A stretch of DNA of 64,000 nt from positions 23,629,967-23,693,966 of the forward strand of contig JBANSL010000004.1 in the NCBI GenBank assembly GCA_037127255.1, written 5' to 3'. Shown here one piece after another: positions 13,201-25,603 of this stretch. Position numbers and translations under genes: made by a program. How positions within the stretch are numbered: position 1 is the first letter of the stretch; the number at the start of each line of letters is the position of its first letter. The stretch comes from Persicaria tinctoria (Eukaryota; Streptophyta; Magnoliopsida; Caryophyllales; Polygonaceae). The notes under the pieces were generated by a model. The model saw only the letters and a program-made list of their open reading frames with translations, was not told the DNA's origin and ran no database searches.

Positions 13201-16000
13201 AGTTATGCGCTGTTCTTTTTGGAAATACTAGGATCCGGTCTACAGTGGCTGCAGCACGATGTGTTGAACCCCTGGTCTCTCTTCTTGTTACAGAGTTTAG
13301 TCCTGCTCAGCATTCAGTTGTCAGTGCATTGGACAAGCTTTTGGATGATGAGCAACTGGCTGAGCTAGTTTCAGCTCATGGTGCTGTTGTACCTCTTGTT
13401 GGTCTCCTGTATGGAAAGAACTATTTGCTGCATGAGGCTGTTTCTAGAGCTCTTGTGAAGCTGGGAAAAGACAGGCCCTCCTGTAAGATGGACATGGTTA
13501 AAGCTGGGGTTATTGAAAGCATTCTTGATACACTACATGAAGCACCTGATTTTCTTTGTGCAGCCTTTTCTGAATTACTTCGAATTCTCACAAACAATGC
13601 TACAATTGCCAAAGGCACCTCTGCAGCAAAAGTGGTTGCCCCTCTTTTTCTGCTGCTAGCGAAATCAGAATTTGGCCCTGATGGTCAGCACAGTGCTTTA
13701 CAGGTTCTTGTTAATATACTAGAGCATCAACAGTGTCGTGCCAATTACTCCTTAACCTCTCACCAAGCTGTTGACCCACTTATTCCTTTGCTGGACTCTC
13801 CTGTTCCGGCAGTTCAACAACTTGCTGCTGAGCTTTTGTCACATCTTCTTCTGGAAGAGAACCTCCAGAAGGATCCATTGACACAACAAGTAATTGGCCC
13901 ACTTATACGTGTTCTTGGATCTGGTATACACATTCTGCAGCAGAGAGCTATGAAGGCTCTTGTTAGTATCGCTCTGCTTTGGCCCAATGAGATTGCGAAA
14001 GAGGGTGGAGTTGGTGAACTTTCAAAAGTAATATTGCAGGCGGATCCTTCACTTCCTCATGCTTTGTGGGAATCTGCTGCTTCTGTTTTGTCCTGTATTT
14101 TGCAATTTAGTTCTGAGTATTTTCTGGAAGTACCTGTGGCAGTACTTGTAAGGTTGCTTCATTCTGGCACAGAGAGCACAGTTGTAGGAGCACTAAATGC
14201 TCTTCTGGTGTTGGAAAGTGATGATTCAACAAGTGCTGAAGCGATGGCTGAAAGTGGCGCAATAGAGGCTCTCTTGGAACTTCTTAGATCCCATCAGTGC
14301 GAGGATACTGCTGCAAGATTGTTGGAAGTTCTGTTGAACAATGTCAAAATTAGAGAGTCAAAAGCAAGCAAGGCGGCTATCTTACCTTTGTCCCAGTACC
14401 TTTTGGACCCACAAACCCAAGGTCAGCAGGCAAGGCTGCTCGCAACTCTAGCGTTGGGTGATTTGTTCCAGAATGAGGCTCTTGCTCGATCTGCTGATGC
14501 TGTTTCTGCTTGTCGTGCATTGGTGAATATTCTTGAGGATCAACCCACTGAAGAAATGAAAGTTGTTGCTATTTGTGCTCTGCAAAACCTCGTAATGTAC
14601 AGCCGGTCAAATAAAAGAGCAGTTGCGGAGGCTGGTGGTGTTCAAGTTGTGTTGGATTTGATTGGTTCTAGTGATCCTGAGACCTCAATTCAGGCTTCAA
14701 TGTTTGTTAAACTATTATTTGCCAACCATACGATTCAAGAGTATGCATCTAGTGAAACTGTGAGGGCAATTACTGGTAAGCAGTGGCTTGACTTTTGAAG
14801 TTTGTTTTGATCTCTATAGCTTATCTAGGAAAGGCATATTTGAATAATACTTATCTCGAACTATTTGATCTTGCAGCTGCGATTGAAAAGGACTTATGGG
14901 CAACGGGAACTGTGAATGAAGAATATCTCAAAGCATTAAATGCTCTTTTTGGCAATTTTCCCCGATTGAGAGCCACTGAACCAGCTACACTTAGCATCCC
15001 TCATCTGGTAACATCCATCAAAACAGGATCAGAGGCAACCCAAGAAGCCGCTTTGGATGCACTGTTCCTATTGAGACAAGCTTGGACAGCATGTCCAGCT
15101 GAAGTTTCCAGAGCTCAGTCAATTGCTGCTGCTGATGCAATTCCTTTGTTGCAGTACTTGATCCAATCTGGTCCACCTCGTTTCCAGGAGAAGGCTGAAT
15201 TTCTCTTGCAGTGCTTGCCTGGAACTTTAACAGTCACAATTAAGCGAGGAAACAACATGAAGCAATCAGTTGGAAATGCCAGTGTCTTCTGCAAGCTCAC
15301 GCTGGCTAACACCCCAGCCAGACAAACTAAGGTTTGTTCTTCACTGTCATGTTTATTGCTAATGTCATTATTATCTCGTGGTTTCACAACTCACTCTCTA
15401 ACGATCGAACAACCCAAGTTACAAAGATATGTCGTGCTCCGAAATTATGATGACCTGTCGGCTATTGGGTGGTCCTTTGAAAGAAATCAAGGAATATAGA
15501 GGATAAAATCCCGATTTATTTTGGCCCTTTTCTGCTATGTTTCTTCATAAGAATACGTTAGTCCTTGTAATTGTTTATGCTCTCCCTAAAACACTTCTAA
15601 GCTGGAATTATGTTTGCTGAATCAAATGGGAATCTTCCGTTCATCAGGTTGTCTCCACGGGTCCAAACCCAGAATGGGATGAGAGCTTCACGTGGACCTT
15701 TGAGAGCCCTCCAAAAGGGCAAAAACTTCACATCTCCTGCAAGAACAAGAGCAAAGTTGGGAAGGTAAATACAAACGTGACACAAAACATTTGTCAATGA
15801 TCTACAAATATCCTATCATTTTCTGCTTCAACTCACTGACTTGGCCTATTGTCTGGCAGAGTTCTTTCGGTAAAGTGACAATCCAGATTGATCGCGTGGT
15901 AATGCTAGGAACCGTGGCTGGAGAGTACACGCTGTTGCCTGAGAGCAAAAGCGGGGCCTCACGCAATCTGGAAATAGAATTTCAGTGGTCTAACAAATAA
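6560..16000 (+). CDS. CSI1: CELLULOSE SYNTHASE INTERACTIVE 1-type protein (ARM repeats + C2), complete gene
   Basis: Coding exons: 6560-6625, 7325-7398, 8197-11248, 12231-14775, 14877-15331, 15648-15764 and 15860-16000. All introns are GT-AG and the phases join to 2,149 codons plus stop, essentially the length of Arabidopsis CSI1/POM2. The N-terminus has a Leu-Gly-Trp-Arg motif and a Ser-Glu-Pro-Pro-Thr-Pro motif. From about residue 55 to 2000 the protein is tandem armadillo repeats (recurring Val-Pro-x-Leu-Val-x-Leu-Leu helices). A C2-type domain fills about residues 2025-2149, and the protein ends in Phe-Gln-Trp-Ser-Asn-Lys. In Arabidopsis this protein links plasma-membrane cellulose synthase complexes to cortical microtubules and guides their movement. 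The start was chosen because it matches the family N-terminus; the internal Met at 8213 lies after two conserved exons. No inactivating change was seen. CSI3 is the closest alternative. Confidence 0.95.
7151..7243. repeat. (CATA)n-(TA)n microsatellite in CSI1-like intron
   Basis: A few CATA/TACA units lead into more than 30 TA units, lying wholly inside the intron 6626-7324. It is likely to vary in length between individuals and to be hard to assemble. Confidence 0.9.
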
Positions 16001-16260
16001 TGATAGTGGCAGGGTGTATTACTCTTCGGATCCTCCATCCACCATTCTACACCAAGTGTATTTGGGTGGGCAGGGCAACACAATTTCTGCAAAATCAAAA
16101 TGGTAAGGTTAACTCAGGCAAGATGGTCCATTCTCGTCTCTTTCCCAGATCATACAATTGTCTTGTTTTCATGAATGAAGACTAGCTCTTCTAGCAGGCA
16201 AATCTCCTTCCCTGAGTCTTCTCTTTTGGGGTTGATATTTATGACATTTTAATGTATATA
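16001..16260 (+). other. Probable 3' UTR of the CSI1-like gene
   Basis: The sequence after the TAA at 15998-16000 is T-rich and reaches TAATGTATATAGG near 16,250, a plausible plant polyadenylation context. The 3' end is not fixed by sequence alone. Confidence 0.4.
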
Positions 16261-16989
16261 GGCTTCAAGATGTTTGATTTTGTAGCAGAAGTTTGCTTTT
16301 TTTGTTGTACTGAATGGTGAAGTTGTCTATTCTTTTTTGTATACTTGTGTACTATTTTCTCTGAGTTGGTAGGCCATTTTTTACGATAACTTATGTGTGA
16401 AAGTTTGATACAACCGAGCTTGTAATTGTACGGAGTATTTGTTTGTTTGATAGAGGACTCATAAAAGCTGATGCCTTTGCTGTAGGCTTGGTATTGGTAC
16501 CATTACCATCTATTATTGCAGTGGTGGCCTGAGGTTGTATGAGTGTTGAGCTGTTTCGAACAGGGTGGAGTTGGTACTTTATCAACCATTTTTTTTTACC
16601 TTCAGCACCTACTAACCGCTTAAAATTGTTAATTAGAAAATCTCTACCACTAACAATTAAATCGTTGAAGCTCATCTGCCAACTGATTGGTAATAGTTGA
16701 TGATGGTATGTAGACTTATCTAAATATGACCCGACTCAAAAAAAAATCTGGTTTGTACATTTGAAAATATTTGGGTTTGAACTTGATGTTTTAAACCTAG
16801 AATCTGAAAATGACCCGACTTCGAATAACCCGAGAATTTTATGGCTAAGATCCGATGATTTGTGGGTAAAAGTTGACCCAGTGAGTCGCCACGCATGCAT
16901 CATATATAGACTCTACACAAGTTTGTCATGCAATTGTGTTCGTTAACGTCACTAATAAGTTAAACGCGAAAACTATATACACCACAAAT

Positions 16990-17645
16990 CATCGTTGAAA
17001 ACAACATGGTACCACGTCCATTTCGACATGGTTAACGTGGCTTAATGACACGACATAATCCAAATGAAATTAATTGGACGTTTACAACATTTAATATGAC
17101 GTGGAATTTCCAAGTGCAATTGGGCATGGATAACTATGCCCGTGAATTTGACCCCGAAATTTGTCCAAAATATTAGAATATAGAAGATCATGTCTATTTC
17201 ATTGTGTTCAACGATTGTTTTGACATTGATCACGGTGTATCTGATGTGGTCATTCGTATTAGTAAAGAAAAAAACCTCATCCAAACCAATAGCTCTTGAA
17301 TTGATGGGTATCAATCTTCAGATTTATTACTCAACCGATACTCATCAAATTCAAGAGCAATTGTGGATATCAATTTATACTAATATTTATCACTGTCATG
17401 TAACTGTTGTGGATTACGAAATTTCGATGATGTTTAGATGAGAAAAATACAAAGGTATTTATAGGGTACACAGAGTGTGGTCTTTACCACGTCATAACTG
17501 ATGTAGTCCAGATTATAACGTTAGGACATGAAATTTAAACTATAGACAGTACGATGTGGAAGGCAAAAGGGCACGACCACGTGCAAATAGACGTGGTACC
17601 ACGTTCATTACGACATCAACCACGTTTAATCAGACGTGGATCATG
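16990..17645. repeat. Cluster of CCACGT/ACGTGG motifs with a ~45-bp direct repeat
   Basis: The hexamer CCACGT or its complement occurs nine times between about 17,012 and 17,640, with five in the last 60 bp. Two stretches starting with TGGTACCACGT at about 17,007 and 17,596 are similar for about 45 bp in the same orientation. The pattern resembles subterminal repeats of a DNA transposon, but terminal repeats were not found. ACGTGG is also the G-box/ABRE core, so a regulatory reading is possible. Confidence 0.5.
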
Positions 17646-17699
17646 TTGGTCATAAAGCAAAGCAGTCGTTGCTTGGCTTTCCATTTCGAACCCCATTTT

Positions 17700-18150
17700 T
17701 AGTGTTCCTCGAACGACGATGATGGTGAAGGCAATGAGTAGTGATGACGGCGATGGAATTGATGGCGGTGGCATCTCTTTAGCGATGGTGGAGGACACCC
17801 CCGTGGTGGTGGCGATAGAGGCAAGGGATCCGGTATCCTGTGGTGGCGGAGATGGCGGCGAGGAATCCGGTGGTGGAGGTTCTGCTAAGAGGAGATACTA
17901 GTCTTGGTGGCGAGATGGTTGGTGGTGGTGGTGGAAAATATGTGGCGTCGGCAGTGGTGGTGGTTGCGATGTAATGGCATGGGTGGTGGGGTAGTGATGG
18001 TGGTGGTGGTCTGCTGGTGGCGCGGGCGGCGGGGGGAAGTGGTGGTGGTGGCGGCGGCGAGGTGAAGGCACCAGTATCAAGGGTGGGGCATGTTGTTGGT
18101 GGTGAAGAATAAAAGAGGAAACGAACAGAGGTTTCTCCAATCCCGACTCC
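17700..18150. repeat. GGT/GGC-rich low-complexity tract
   Basis: Dense GGTGGTGGC-like trinucleotides give Gly-rich frames on the plus strand and His/Pro-rich frames on the minus strand. These are expected from the base composition and are not called as genes. Confidence 0.7.
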
Positions 18151-19559
18151 CTCGATATATAGTCGTTTTTACATTTTAGATTTTCTATTATGAAATTTTA
18201 GTATTGTTTTAAGATTGAAATTGTTGAATAATATAGATGTTATCGTAAATGAAATTGTTGAATAATAGGTTGAAATGTTAGTGTAAATATACAAGTAAAA
18301 TATTAATTACTTACACGAATATAAATAAAACAGAAAATTATATTATTATAAATTAGATTTTACGTAAAAGAACACTATAGTTTCAAAACATTTTTTTTAA
18401 AACTCATATTGTAACAAATATTATCTTGATAACAAATAAATATATATTATTTTTGCGAATAATGCAAAAATAATAACAAACATAATCCTATTGTAATGAA
18501 TAATTTTTTGTTTTATGAAAAATTCACGTGTCAGAAAATAAAAAAAATAGTAGAAAATAATAACAAACATAATCCTATCTATTATAATGGATAATTTTAT
18601 GTTTTAGGAAAAATTTCATGTTCCGGATAATATAAAAAAATAGTAGTGATTATATTTTATGTTCTCCTAATATTAACACAACAAATTCATATTGTTTATA
18701 CAAATAATATAAAAAAATCATTTTAAGAAGTTATATAAATTAAAAAAAACGACATGATTGTTAAAAGTTTATGGGACGTTGCGAGTGGTACGAGTCGAGG
18801 TAAGGGGGTAAGAGGTGGGAGAAGAGGGAGGAGTAGACCCCATGGATAGACATGTGAAAGAGTGGGTTATTACCCCACATGTAGGGGATCTTTTTGGTGT
18901 TGAAGAGAAGGAGATCATCTCAGTTGATCTTGAGGTTGACGTGGCATGTAGGACACGATTTGAAGATTCTGCATTCGATACGGATCTTGAGTTCTTTTAT
19001 GGGCTCCCATCCTTTTAGGGGAAGAAGGTCAGAGCTTCATCGGCCCAATACAATCCTCCGACTACGCATGAAAGGAGGTGGTGGAGCTTTATCTACCCAA
19101 CCCAATACATCTGACGTTCAGCACTCATCTACGATTTTTACATTTACAAAAACTATTTTCTTTATTTTGTTGTAGTACGTATGGTTGAATAAGATAGGAA
19201 ATTTTATGCTGATATGTAGTTTTGTGATTTTACGAACCAGTTCACGAACATCATAATGAGATCATAGATAAATAGTTGGGTGTTAAACACTGCATGGTAT
19301 TAGTCATCTAGCGTTCTTGAATCATGGCATAGAACATATCCAATGGTGAATTACATGCATTTGAGTAATACAAGGAGTTTCGTCGAAGAGGAAGGAAGCT
19401 TCGTAAGAGAAAATCCATCAATTTTCCTTTTTCTTTGCCAGTTACGAGGGCGCTCTGGGGATGTGGGTGATGACCTTAAAACATGGAACGCATAACCATC
19501 ATCTTTTGAGGTGATTGAAGAGATATGCTTACTCTAGATGAATGAGGGATGTAGAGAAG
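18150..19559. other. AT-rich intergenic DNA with a local tandem duplication
   Basis: Two imperfect copies of an ~85-bp unit beginning AATAACAAACATAATCCTAT and ending near AAAAAAATAGTA lie at about 18,470-18,552 and 18,557-18,645. Otherwise no gene or element boundary is recognised. Confidence 0.45.
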
Positions 19560-19905
19560 AAGACGTATAGATAGACGGGACTCCTCTAAAAGCCATACCA
19601 CAATAGACTTGAAAAAATTTTAGGACGTCATATCATCAATGGTAGAGTGAATAAATCCCCATTTGAAGAAGTAGTATGTAAAACCTGAAACCAACTAACA
19701 AAGAGAGCAAATACCCTATCAGAAGAAGGAAGAGAAATTCTCATCAGATCTAACTTAGCACCAAAATCAAACTTTATAATGCAAAACTTCATGCTACCAA
19801 GTGAAATGCACAAGGAACTTAATTAGATTAATAGATCCTTCTTCTGGAACAAAGATATCTCATATAAACCACTCATTGGATGAGACAAGGTTTAATTTGA
19901 AAAAA
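19560..19905 (+). pseudogene. LINE reverse transcriptase fragment (C-terminal part)
   Basis: One plus-strand frame, with two in-frame stops, reads as the segment after the catalytic core of plant LINE reverse transcriptases. It has Gly-Arg-x-Asn, a Leu-Ser-x-x-Gly-Arg-x-x-Leu-Ile motif, a Met-x-x-Phe-x-Leu-Pro motif and a Phe-Phe-Trp-Asn motif near 19,850. The rest of the LINE is absent or unrecognisable, so this is a truncated relic. Confidence 0.6.
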
Positions 19906-20119
19906 CCTCCAAAATTTTATTAAATATACATCTTTATTTTCTAATATTCATAGTTAAATCCAAAGCTAAATACGAAGTTGTTTTGCCCATGAATCTAGCC
20001 ACATATTTAGTCACACTTTTCTTTGCACCTAATATTCATCATATAAAAGAAAATCTTAAATTGCCTTTGGTCATTCAAAGTAGACAAATTCTATAAAATC
20101 ATAAAAGAGTAGTCGATTT

Positions 20120-21608
20120 TGTATAGACCGAAATTTATTAAATTATTTAATTACCCGATTTAAAAAGTTTTCGAAAAAACCCGTTGACGGGAGAAAACTG
20201 CCGTTGTTCCTATCAAAGTATAACTCAAACCTACAAACTAGTATAGTAAGCAAGTAAGAAGTCGATCACACAGAGAATCAAGTATTCCTAGGCAATGTAT
20301 ATTTATCAATTAGTAGAAAATTGGGGTTGTGGTGATTGAAGATAAGAAAAGAAACTATAAACAAGTTAGTAGAGATAACAATTGAGAAAATAGTTCCATC
20401 TATAACTATCCACTTTAGTTTGGTTGATTGATCATCGATTCTACTTCAAGTTCTCTTTTCATCCTATTATTGTTCATGTCCTGATCTTGTGTAAATTACA
20501 AGTTCTACGATAGTAACCCTTACTAATTAGATAACCCTAACACGGTCAAGATTCAACCTAATAGTAGCATTAAGATTAAGGATTAACCAGGATACATACA
20601 ACACCAAGCTACGAGTCAGCATTTAACATATAATTGATTCTCTACACACCAGTTTAGTCATAGGAGTCCTAAAAAGGCATGATTGCTACAATGGATTAAG
20701 ATTCGCTACGAGGAATCTACAAAATCCTAGCAATAATCTCAACTAGTTGTACGGACTAGAAGAAATCAACAATATTCGCAAAAGAATCAATACGAATCAA
20801 TAGGAATAGAACAAGAATAGAAATCTCACAACTTTATTGAACTAAAGCTTCAATTCATACACGAAACGAAAGAGTTTAGCACTCCATGGCCATAGAGGCT
20901 CCCCTCTAGGGTTCTCAATTGATAATCTCCAAGTATATAAACTAATGAATTAGATTCTAAAATAAAACCCTAAAACGTCCTTAAAAAGCCTCAAAAGAGT
21001 CGGCCAAATAATAATTCTAAAAACCTAATTAAAGAGATAAAAAGTCCATCAATAGATTCGGCGTTTCTGCAGAAGCCGCGAGGCAGCCAACCCAGGCCGC
21101 GGGGCGGCCAGGCGATTGCGAAGTCGCTCGTCAGAGCTTCGGGCCGCGGGGCGGTTTGCTTGGCTGCGGAGCAGATTTTACTGTTCACATCAACTTTTCC
21201 GTTTCGAATCTGGTCTCGATGTCAACATGAAATCTGTAGATCTCGAAAATAGCTTTCCAACGCATGCTTATAATAGTCAATTGAACCACTGAGGCCTCCA
21301 GAAAGTGCGAAACAAGTTTAGCATGTCTGACGACAACTTCTATGGACTTGTTCATCACTTAGGCTCTCTAACTTCGATTCTGCTCCCGGGCTCTTCACTT
21401 TTCCTCCTCCTCTTCACTCTTCCTTCATCTATGAGCTTCCTCATTCCTCGTCGGATCCACATATACCTGAAATAATCCATAAAAGCGTGTAGATTCCGAC
21501 TACACCAACAAAACGAGTATAAATGCAAATCTAGCTTAAATTATGCATTATGCACATCTAAATCATGCTAAATGCAACCCGATATGCCTACCTAAATGCA
21601 GGCTATCA
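20120..21608 (-). mobile_element. Probable gypsy-type LTR (3' LTR, minus orientation)
   Basis: On the minus strand the unit would start TGATAGCCTGCATTTAGG and end CTATACA, giving TG...CA ends over 1,489 bp. It is preceded by GCTCGAGGACGGG, a purine-rich block like the tract just before many plant gypsy 3' LTRs. A GC-rich patch with repeated CCGCGGGGCGG lies at about 21,070-21,170. No partner LTR, pol gene or TSD is present, so it is probably a leftover LTR from a disrupted element. The exact lineage is not claimed. Confidence 0.4.
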
Positions 21609-21629
21609 CCCGTCCTCGAGCAACTTGCT

Positions 21630-24000
21630 ATTTTGGGAAATCCTTTGAAATAATTCCGGCATCCTTTGAATTTGAGATTTTACGGATCTTATTTTCACTT
21701 TCGAAATTCGGGTTTGAAAACTTGGAGTGTAGTTGGTCGTTTTGAAACGATTTGTATTTCGATTTGGATTTTCCAACAGTCGAAATTCGGGATATATTGT
21801 CGGGATTCAGAGTCGGATCTTGCGGGACCATCTCTCTCTCACTCCTCCTTTTGTCTTTTCCCCCATTACTACCCATTAAGTCCAATTATTGCCCCTCTAT
21901 ATAGAACACCAATCCCCAAAACCCTAGCATCCGCATCAAATTCTGAGTCCCAAACAGAAAACCCTAGTCTCTCTCTCTTTTTGAAATCTCAAGAGAAACC
22001 CTCACCTCACTCTCTCTTCCTAAGTTCCTCCCTTGTTCAATCCTTCAAACACCACCAAATCTCTTGTTTCTTGTTGTTTTCAAACTTGAATACCACCATA
22101 AACACCTCCCCCCTCTCCCCTTTGAATATCAGCGGCAAAGCTGGAGCCACCACCGATGTCGCTTTTGAAGAAAACAGAAGTGGCTGAAGAGTTTCGTTGT
22201 CGTGAGTTCTTACTTGCCTCCGTGAAATCAAGCCCAGAAGCTGTAGAAGAAACTTTCGCCACCGCGAAGTTCTTACTCGTCGCCGTGAAATAGAGCCCAA
22301 CAACCCCTGTTCGTCATTCTTCGTGGCAATCACCTCGTTCTTCCCATTTCTTGCTTTCTTTCCCTTCTTAACCTTTTCAAGGTGAACTTTTACCAAGTCT
22401 TCTACCTTCCAAGGTCGAAAGGAAGTAGATCTAACGCCGGGAAGTACAAAATCGAGCCATATTCTTCCTCCTTCCCCTGTTTTACAAAGGTAAGGCTCAT
22501 CCCTCTCGTTCTTGCTCATTTTGGTCTCCAATCTTCGTAAAAGAGGACTTTTACTCACCCTATCTTCCCAAGGCTCTATCGTTCATTTTCCTCATCGGTT
22601 TGGAGCTCGGAGGACCACCATTGGAGCTTTCGAAGATTCCCTTGAAGACCTTCGGTAATCCCTCTTCTGCTCTCCCCCTCTAGTCCTCGTGGGTGTCTTT
22701 TTGTGTTGTTTATGGTCGGAAAAGGTTTTTCTTTAGTTTAAAATTGGTTTGGTAGAAAACGGATTTGATTCAAGGCAAAAACGAGCCAAAACGTTCGATC
22801 TCACCGCGGCGAGTTAAAACACAACCCAGAGAGGAAGAGGACAGACTTTTGCGGTCGCGAGTGACCCTATTCTCGCGGCCAGTGAGTACCTATTCTCGTG
22901 GGGAGCCCTAGGGGTGAGTTTCACTACGGGGAGCGGCCATTTCGTTGCGGCGAAACCCGCCCGAAGGCCTTGGCGGAGGCCGACTACCTTGATTCTTTGG
23001 ATCTTTGGTCGGTTTTTGAGTTGGACCAATCTATAGCGAGTTTATTGTCAATTTTAGATTTTGAAATGTGGATTTAAAGTATAATATTTTAAGGGATTAT
23101 TTAATGATTTAAAATATGATTTTTACGGAGTTCGGAGAAGTGTTTGATTGACTTGCTTTGAATGTTTCGGAAATACTTTGAAAGGAATGTGTTTTCAAAC
23201 CGAGATGTCGGGATTTCTTAAACGTTACAACTTGACTGATTAACCGGGCTGAATGATTTGATAACAACCTTTATTAACTATCTTTTCCAGACCTTGTTTA
23301 ACGGACTGACCTAACTTGTCGGACTTTTGGATTTCTTTTAACCGGAAACCTTTGGACTATTTAACTGAACTCGATTGGACCGATGGACTGTGATATGTTT
23401 TGAACTGGACTTTAGATTGAAATGGGACATATGAATGATGACGAGCTATGTGAATGGATAGGTCGATATGAATTGGTAATCTATGAATATCTCGACTTTC
23501 GGATGTTTTTTATATTTCGAAATGGTTTTGAAATGTTTTAACTTATGGGATGGTTTTGGGAAATGCTTTTGGGTATGTGTTCTCTCTATGATTGGTTAGT
23601 TGAATTGTTTAGCTTATCGCCTCCTTAATTATATTAGGTGCTTATTGACTTGATGGACTTCTGCTACCTACTATTGCCTTTGCTGTTCGGCTTTGGAGGT
23701 AATTAGTTCCGTTGTGGAGCTAATTACTCATATTGATTCTCATATGCATGTAGTCACATGATATACTAGGTGTTGCATATGCATAAAAACATGATTTATG
23801 TAGTATCCTGCTTAGGTTGCACACTTGAATGAGTATTTGTTTACTTAATGTGTTTGGAAAATAAAACGGCCGTTATCTGTGAGTCTTAATGTCTTTTCTA
23901 GGGTCATAGGACAACCTAGCATCATCGGATTTGTTCTGATCGAGTTTGAGCATGATTTATATTAGCAAAAGAAGATACTGAAATGTCATTATGAGAATAT
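21630..24000. other. LTR- or leader-like region, unassigned
   Basis: The segment has a TATA-like CTCTATATAGAAC near 21,892 followed by CT-rich leader-like sequence, and a GC-rich patch with CGCGGC/GCGAG motifs at 22,800-22,980. This layout resembles a promoter-bearing gypsy LTR. Two frames of 173 codons on opposite strands (21,666-22,187 and 22,037-22,558) show no recognisable domain and mutually overlap, so neither is called. Confidence 0.25.
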
Positions 24001-25350
24001 TAACAAAAGAAGAGAATGAAGAAGTTTGGATTGGTGGATTTTGAGTCCGCGGATGAAGTTGTTGATTAGAATGTGTAAGATATATTAAATGTGGATGGGG
24101 AAAAATAAATGTGGATGGGGAAATTCCAGTGTAACATCAATGAGCTTGGTGCATTATAGCCTTGTATTTGTTCTCAAAATTCACACCACATTTTCGCCTA
24201 AAAAAAGGTTACGACTTTACCCTCAAGTTTTGCACTCAAGTACTAACATTGAAATTAACCTCAAAAATAAAAATAAGTTGTTAAACTACACACAAATATA
24301 GCATCCAAAATAGCATCAATCTTGGTGTGAGGCTAATTGCCCTCGAATTAGGCCTCGAAGATAAATGTGAATATCTATCGTTGTTATACGGACTCAAAGA
24401 AAGTCTCGAATTTGTATTTGTTTCCTAGTAGCATCAAAATTTAGCCTCAAGAATATTTCAATTCTACGTTGCATCGAAAAAAGGTTTTGGGTGTATAATC
24501 GAATTTAACCTCAACATTATTAAACATTCCAATTATGAACACATAAACATTTACACTCATCCAGGGTGAGTGTGTGTTGGAAGATTTTATCTCATTCATC
24601 CCGGATGTGTGTTTGTGCTTTAGTATTAATTTTTGGTGAAAAATTGGTAATTATGTGCAATTTAACAGTAAATGGAGACATTGTGCAATATTGGAAAAAT
24701 AAAACTTTTTTTTTTTTGTCAAAAAAAGAGTCTCTATAAGCAAGATAAATTTTAGTTAATTGCACTAGAATCATTTTCCTCTTTAAAAAATATTTACTAA
24801 TTGACCAAAACCTTGAAAAAAATTCCACAAGTTAGTCCTCCATCAAGACTGAAAATAAACAGTAATTATAATAATTCAAAATAGCAAACCTAGAAAAATT
24901 TGACTGTAATCAAATGAGGGAGGAAATGATTTCTGGAAAAAAAAAAGTATTAAGAATCCAACCCAAATTCATTACAATTGATGAAATTGGATTAAGAATC
25001 AACGACAGAGGTGAAATTGAGTCCGAAAATGAACATTTGGCCCTAAAATTAAATGACCCAAGAGATTAGATCCCACAAGAAATTAGAAAGAGTAGGGCTT
25101 GAAATGAAAAAGATGATGCTAATTGATGCATAAAATGCAACTAAAAGTAAGACAACGAATTTTCCTTTTACAAGATAAGAAATACGAGCTTTTCTCTATT
25201 ATTCAACTTCTTAATTTTCAGCCTATCTTTGATTATCCTTAAATCTTAAACTGGGGCTTCATTTTCATCTCATCCAAAATCCATAAGCTTTAATCACATA
25301 TCCAATTCAAGTTCCACCAGACTAAGAAAGCTTGATCAACAATGGATTAG
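24000..25350. other. AT-rich intergenic DNA with scattered CCTCAA/CATCAA motifs
   Basis: Phrases such as TTAACCTCAA, TAGCCTCAAG and AGCATCAA recur between 24,200 and 24,520, reminiscent of subterminal repeats in DNA transposons. No inverted ends were found. No gene is recognised. Confidence 0.3.
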
Positions 25351-25421
25351 ACGAAGAATTGATTTCAAGAAAAAACGTAAGCTAGGGCTAGAAGTGCATT
25401 TTTTTAGGTACCGAGAAAAAT

Positions 25422-25603
25422 CGTAAGTTAGGACTAAAAGTGCATTTTTTAGGTCTCGATCTGAATGATAAATATTTTCAAAATTGAAAAAGAATTTAAA
25501 TGTCATTGTAAGTCAAGACTAGGAGTGCATTTTTTTTAGGTCTCGGTTTGAATAGTAAATATTTTCAAAATTGGAAAAGAATTTAAATGTCATATACTAA
25601 TAA
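25422..25603. repeat. Imperfect tandem duplication of ~90 bp
   Basis: Two adjacent copies share GTAAGT, AGTGCATTTTTTAGGTCTCG and TAAATATTTTCAAAATTG followed by AAAAGAATTTAAATGTCAT. A shorter partial third copy precedes them near 25,375-25,412. It lies about 550 bp upstream of the protease start codon. Any regulatory role is unknown. Confidence 0.7.

Noticed and set aside
14795..15499. 234-codon open frame
   Set aside because: It reads through an intron (14,776-14,876) and past the donor at 15,332; the spliced exons explain the coding part.
16949..17741. Possible CACTA element (CACTAATAAG on the left, TAGTG near 17,737)
   Set aside because: The terminal sequences are not inverted copies beyond five bases and there is no matching 3-bp TSD.
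17719..18140. Gly-rich plus-strand and His/Pro-rich minus-strand frames
   Set aside because: Low-complexity GGT repeats give open frames on both strands; no domain, promoter or splice structure.
21666..22558. Two 173-codon frames on opposite strands
   Set aside because: They overlap, show no recognised domain and lie in leader- or LTR-like sequence.
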